Source: Symbiodinium natans (taxonomy: Eukaryota; Sar; Dinophyceae; Suessiales; Symbiodiniaceae). Taken from it: a stretch of DNA of 64,000 bases. The stretch's first letter is position 1. The number at the start of each line of letters is the position of its first letter. Shown here one piece after another: positions 60,591 to 64,000 of the stretch. The stretch spans positions 719,147-783,146 of the forward strand of contig CAJNDS010002102.1 of assembly GCA_905221605.1 (NCBI GenBank), given 5' to 3'. Position numbers and translations under genes: made by a program. A model generated the notes under the pieces. The model ran no database searches. It was given only the letters and a program-made list of their open reading frames with translations, and had not been told where the DNA came from.

Positions 60591-60819
60591 GATAGAACTA
60601 TTGAGCTTCAGGCTGGAAAGAGTACACCGTGAGAATGTCGTTGGTGGCTCTGTCTTCTCCCTTCTGGAGCTTTTTCTTCTGATTCTTGGACAGCACCTCC
60701 AAGGCAGTATGTCATATGATGAAGGCAAGTCTTTGAATTACATACAAATGGCCTTGTTGGACATGGTGATTCAGCAGGCAGAGAACCGCGCAATGGAAAT
60801 CACGAGAGAGCTGCTGTAA
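60589..60819 (+). CDS. 76-codon ORF, opposite strand
   Basis: Plus frame LERVHRENVVGGSVFSLLEL then DEGKSLNYIQMALLDMVIQQ and AENRAMEITRELL, stop. Natural helical composition; the minus reading is less natural. It may be an exon of a plus-strand gene. Confidence 0.4.
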   Translation: MIELLSFRLERVHRENVVGGSVFSLLELFLLILGQHLQGSMSYDEGKSLNYIQMALLDMVIQQAENRAMEITRELL

Positions 60820-60900
60820 GCCAATTGATGCTACGAAGAAAAGAAGGGTAGGCAAGTTGCTCAAGTATCAAGACATGATTGCAATACAATGAAAAGCTAA

Positions 60901-61054
60901 ATGCAGGAGCCTCTTTTTGAAACCTTCATAGCGATGGCCAGCCGCCGAGTTAAGGAGGATCAATATCATTTACTGTCTTGTTTGCAAAGCCCGCCCCAAC
61001 GAGCATTGTGCAACTTGGCTTTGGCTCGATCGAGTACTACTGGCAAAAGAAGTA
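60901..61054 (+). CDS. coding-like start running into an AGT array
   Basis: MQEPLFETFIAMASRRVKED then QYHLLSCLQSPPQRALCNLA before the frame becomes poly-Ser/Arg in the trinucleotide repeat. Confidence 0.3.
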
Positions 61055-61075
61055 GAAGTAGAAGTAGAAGTAGAA

Positions 61076-61174
<99 letters not shown>

Positions 61175-61241
61175 GTAGTAGTAGTAGTAGTAGTAGTAGT
61201 ACTACTAGTACTAGTACTAGTACTAGTACTCGTACTAGTTC

Positions 61242-61323
<82 letters not shown>

Positions 61324-61324
61324 C

Positions 61325-61388
<64 letters not shown>

Positions 61389-61415
61389 TAGCAGTAGTAC
61401 TAGCAGTAGTACTAT
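61045..61415. repeat. (AGT)n trinucleotide array
   Basis: About 370 bp of AGT with GAAGT, AGC and ACT interruptions. Long Ser, Leu and Thr ORFs here are by-products. Confidence 0.95.
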
Positions 61416-61749
61416 TAGGAAACCATGACGTAAGAGCATGACACATGAGAGCGTAGCGAACATGACGTGAGCACAGCGTGCAGGGGCACGCGCACATGCT
61501 CCACGCAAAAAAGACAGGAAAGAGAAACCAAGCAGTCTGTGACAGCGACGGCGCGCCAAGACAAAAGGATAACGGGAGAGAAAAGGAGAAACAGAAGGAG
61601 AAAGCGAAAGAAAAAGATGAAATAACAGAGAAATACAAGTGAAAGAAAAATTAAAAGAAAGAGAGAAGGAGAGAGGAAGGAACGATGGAGCGACAGAAAG
61701 AGCAGGCAAAGAGACACCAAGAGATGAGCAGTTATCACGATCGCCAAAA

Positions 61750-61822
61750 TGTCACCGGTAGGCTCCGAAACCGCAACCATGGATGCCAAGAGCTGTTGCT
61801 CTACCACTGAGCTACTTGGTCA
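61750..61822 (-). ncRNA. tRNA-like unit, probably a tRNA-derived SINE or decayed tRNA
   Basis: Minus strand has a perfect D-arm/box A TAGCTCAGTGGT with GCTC/GAGC stem and a box-B-like GGTTTCGGAGCC at the expected distance. No complementary acceptor stem or clean anticodon arm is found, so it is not an intact tRNA. The 3' side runs into a CT-rich region (61,420-61,740), which could be a SINE body. Confidence 0.5.
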
Positions 61823-61899
61823 CAGTCTTCAATGAGTGATAAAACTATCATTCTATTAAATTAGAAATGGTTTCCCTCGTGCCGCAGCCGGTGGCGCGA

Positions 61900-62087
61900 C
61901 GAATGGAAATCTCACTGTCCGCCTGGTGACGTCAGTGGTGGACGAAAGTGGAAACCCCTTTGTCGCTGGTCACGAGTGGAGTTCCCACTTCCCACTAGTG
62001 ACATCCCACGTCCCACCACATTCCACCACATCCCACTGAGCACTATCAGTGGAAATCCACTACTCACTGGCCACAGTGGAAATCCTA
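61900..62087. repeat. CCAC/GTGGAAATCC short repeats
   Basis: CAGTGGAAATCC and TCCCACNTCCCACCACATTCC-type words repeat between the tRNA-like unit and the CTA array. No gene seen. Confidence 0.5.
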
Positions 62088-62108
62088 CTACTACTACTAC
62101 TACTACTG

Positions 62109-62142
<34 letters not shown>

Positions 62143-62158
62143 GACGACTACTACTACG

Positions 62159-62230
<72 letters not shown>

Positions 62231-62310
62231 GCTACTACTGCTACTGCTACTACTGCTGCTACCACTGCTACTTCTACTATTGCTACTAATTATTATTATT
62301 ATTACTACTC
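62088..62310. repeat. (CTA)n trinucleotide array
   Basis: About 220 bp of CTA with CGA, CTG and ATT variants, ending in (ATT)n. It is the reverse complement of the motif at 61,045 (TAG/CTA), giving two arrays in opposite orientation around the tRNA-like unit. Confidence 0.95.
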
Positions 62311-62959
62311 CAGGCACAATGAACCAGCTGTTGACTGGCGAGGAAGGTAGCCCCATGCGCTTTCTTTGACCACTGTGTCTGATTATGTGCACGTTTTTGC
62401 CGTTTGTAGAGCAATCGCACAGCGCGTTGCGTGTTCATAGTACCAGACGTCGACAAAAACTTGTCCGCAGTCCCAGCAGCAGTCATGTGGGTTTAGGGTG
62501 CAGAGCTTAGGGTTAAGGGCTTTAGGGTTCAAGCTGAGGGCTGGTTCAACTGCAATCTGAAAGATGAATTACCTTCTGTATATATATATATATATGCAGA
62601 TATGTGTATATATGCGTGTGTATATATATGTAAATAAATACACAAATCGACATATGTAAATAAGGTTTAGAGTCTAGGGCCAATAAGCAAATAGATACAT
62701 AAGCATATATATATATAGAGAGAGATATAAGGTTTGGAAATTGTTAGGGTACAGGGACCCGAACTTTTGTAAGGTTTAGGGCTCAGGGTCTCTGAAAAAG
62801 GTCGGCCCACCACCCCAACCCACAAGTCCGTCTATCGACCACATAAACACTGAGGGTTTCGGGTTTAGGGGTTCGGGTTTCGGGCTTAGGGTTTCGGCCC
62901 TCGCCACCCCCGCCGGGATTCTGAAAGGGATGACGAAAGGAAACATGGCAGGGACCCTA

Positions 62960-63330
62960 CTTTGGAGTAGACCCTGGGAAAAAAGTATGTACTTTTAAGG
63001 TTTAAGTAGCTATAACAGGAACCCAGAACCAAAAAAGGTAATAAAGTAAAAAGTATAAGTAGCTATAACAGGAACCCAGAACCAAAAAAGGCAATCAAGT
63101 ATAGTACTCCAAACTATGTAGGTATAAGTAGCTATAGCAGGAACCCAGAACCAAAAAAGGTAATAAAGTATAGGCTCCAAACTTGTTAGGTATAAGTAGC
63201 TTTCACAAGAACCCAAAACCAAAAAAGGTAATCAAGTATAGTACTCCAAACTATGTATATAGGTATTAGTAGCTATAGCAGGAACCCAGAACCAACAAGG
63301 GTAATAAAGCGGAGTACTCCAAGCCCGAGG
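62960..63330. mobile_element. F3 element with internally amplified unit
   Basis: TACTTTGGAGTAGACCCTGG at the left, then about five copies of TAAGTAGCTATA.CAGGAACC with ACCAAAAAAGG..AAGTATAGTACTCCAAAC, period about 65-70 bp. 62,320-62,955 before it has AT microsatellites and a segment at 62,885-62,950 open on both strands. Confidence 0.7.
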
Positions 63331-63355
63331 GATCATGGAAACCCTCAGAACACCA

Positions 63356-63460
63356 CTTGGTAGCACGGTGACTATATTATTATGAGGGCAGCAGGTTTTT
63401 GGATTTTGCTTCAACCTTGAACCAAAGGAAGGGAAAAAAGGGCACCACTGGACTGCCAAG
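63356..63460. mobile_element. F6 element with a GC instead of GT at the donor position
   Basis: Left CTTGGTAGCACGGTGACTAT, right CCACTGGACTGCCAAG. Read on the minus strand the exon would end at TTG|GCAGTCC, a GC donor. Confidence 0.6.
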
Positions 63461-63585
63461 ATCCCACACCCTGAAACCTGCCAGTTCATGAGGGGCGCTG
63501 CCAAAAAAACGCTCGCCCGTCCGGCATAGGCGTGACATTGCGTAGCCGACCGTAGCAGCGCACGTGAAAAATGTCCACCTCTAGG
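63455..63585 (-). CDS. exon-like segment ending at an F6 element
   Basis: Minus frame RGGHFSRALLRSATQCHAYA then GRASVFLAAPLMNWQVSGCG and IL at the F6 edge. Natural composition. 63,586-64,000 holds poly-G, degenerate telomeric sequence and a weak plus ORF (63,750-63,953). Confidence 0.45.
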
Positions 63586-64000
63586 GGCGGCAGGGGGGGG
63601 GGTGGGGGGGGAGGTGGGGTCCACCCTGACCTCTGAAGCCTAAACCCTCAACCTCTGAAGCCTAAACCTTCAACCCTAAACCTGAGCAGGCTGCAAAACC
63701 CTAAACAATTAATTCTGAAACCGAGAACCGGTGTAAGTCCTGGGGCTAGGTGGCTAGGAAGGCTGTGTGGTTTAAGACCACACGCTCCCTAACCCCCTGC
63801 CTGGTTTTGAGAAAGTGTCTAGGGTCGAGGGTTTCGGTTTCATTTGTTCTCCGAAAAAGAATTGCATCGGAGCCATTGTACCCTGCGCAAGGGGGCTTTC
63901 CCCTACACATAGGATTTCAGGTTGCAGGTAAACCTCTAAACCTTAAATCATAAACTCCTAGACCTTCAACCCTAGAGCTCTATGGCAACCTCGAAACCTA

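Noticed and set aside
61045-61415. Long poly-Ser, poly-Leu and poly-Thr ORFs on both strands
   Set aside because: They follow directly from the AGT trinucleotide array; any frame of such an array is open.
61750-61822. Intact tRNA gene
   Set aside because: Box A and D-arm fit, but no matching acceptor stem and no clean anticodon stem could be paired.
61912-62392. Poly-Val/Thr/Leu/Ser ORFs
   Set aside because: By-products of the CTA array.
1-64000. CRISPR array
   Set aside because: Repeats are telomeric or microsatellite and contiguous, without spacers; the organism is eukaryotic.
1-64000. Dinoflagellate spliced-leader gene (core TTTTGGCTCAAG) or rRNA genes
   Set aside because: Looked for by eye on both strands; only partial resemblance (TTTTTGGCTCCAAGG at about 59,249, part of an F8 element) and nothing rRNA-like.

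Overview
The window looks like nuclear DNA of a dinoflagellate, probably a Symbiodiniaceae-like alveolate. It opens with C-strand telomeric repeats (CCCTAAA), and dozens of further CCCTAAA/TTTAGGG blocks are scattered through all 64 kb in both orientations. Other pointers are a ubiquitin-like/FNIP-repeat gene of a kind common in dinoflagellates, splice acceptors of the AG|G type, and many short terminal-inverted-repeat (TIR) elements resembling dinoflagellate introners. No bacterial features (operons, ribosome binding sites) were seen. The assignment is inference from these traits, not from a database match.

Layout. Between the telomeric blocks lie GC-rich segments of about 50-150 bp that are not repetitive. 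Translated by hand, most hold one open frame of natural composition, more often on the minus strand, and many are bounded by AG|G on one side and GT on the other. I interpret them as exons of genes whose introns are built largely from telomeric repeats and TIR elements. A 30-codon open frame is common by chance, and some segments are open on both strands, so most of these calls are tentative.

Four loci are more solid. (1) 7,051-9,294 (-): a two-exon gene for a ubiquitin-like domain followed by about 23 FNIP-type 22-residue repeats. (2) 13,054-15,248 (-): a multi-exon P-loop NTPase with a signal-peptide-like stretch, split by a TIR element that is itself split by a second TIR element. (3) 40,325-42,488 (-): exons rich in paired Cys/His (zinc-finger/RING-like), with a phase-compatible junction across a telomeric intron. 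(4) 58,262-60,590 (-): exons of a multi-pass membrane protein with introner-like elements exactly at exon edges.

Non-genic content. I recognise at least ten TIR element families by eye (F1-F10 below), several with target-site duplications: 8 bp for F1, 11 bp for one F3 copy, about 4-5 bp for F6. There are also homogenised variant telomeric arrays (TTTAAGGG, TTTGGGG, TTAGGGG and others), a 0.55-kb inverted repeat at 26.2 kb, an AT-rich higher-order tandem repeat at 27.1-28.0 kb, trinucleotide arrays at 61.0-62.3 kb and a tRNA-like unit at 61.75 kb.

The candidate undescribed system is telomeric-repeat introns. On the sense strand TTTAGGG arrays start with GT and CCCTAAA arrays lead into AG|G acceptors, and several telomeric blocks are flanked by direct duplications of host sequence, as expected if telomeric DNA was inserted into genes and then used as intron. 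No RNA evidence is available here, so splicing is unproven.
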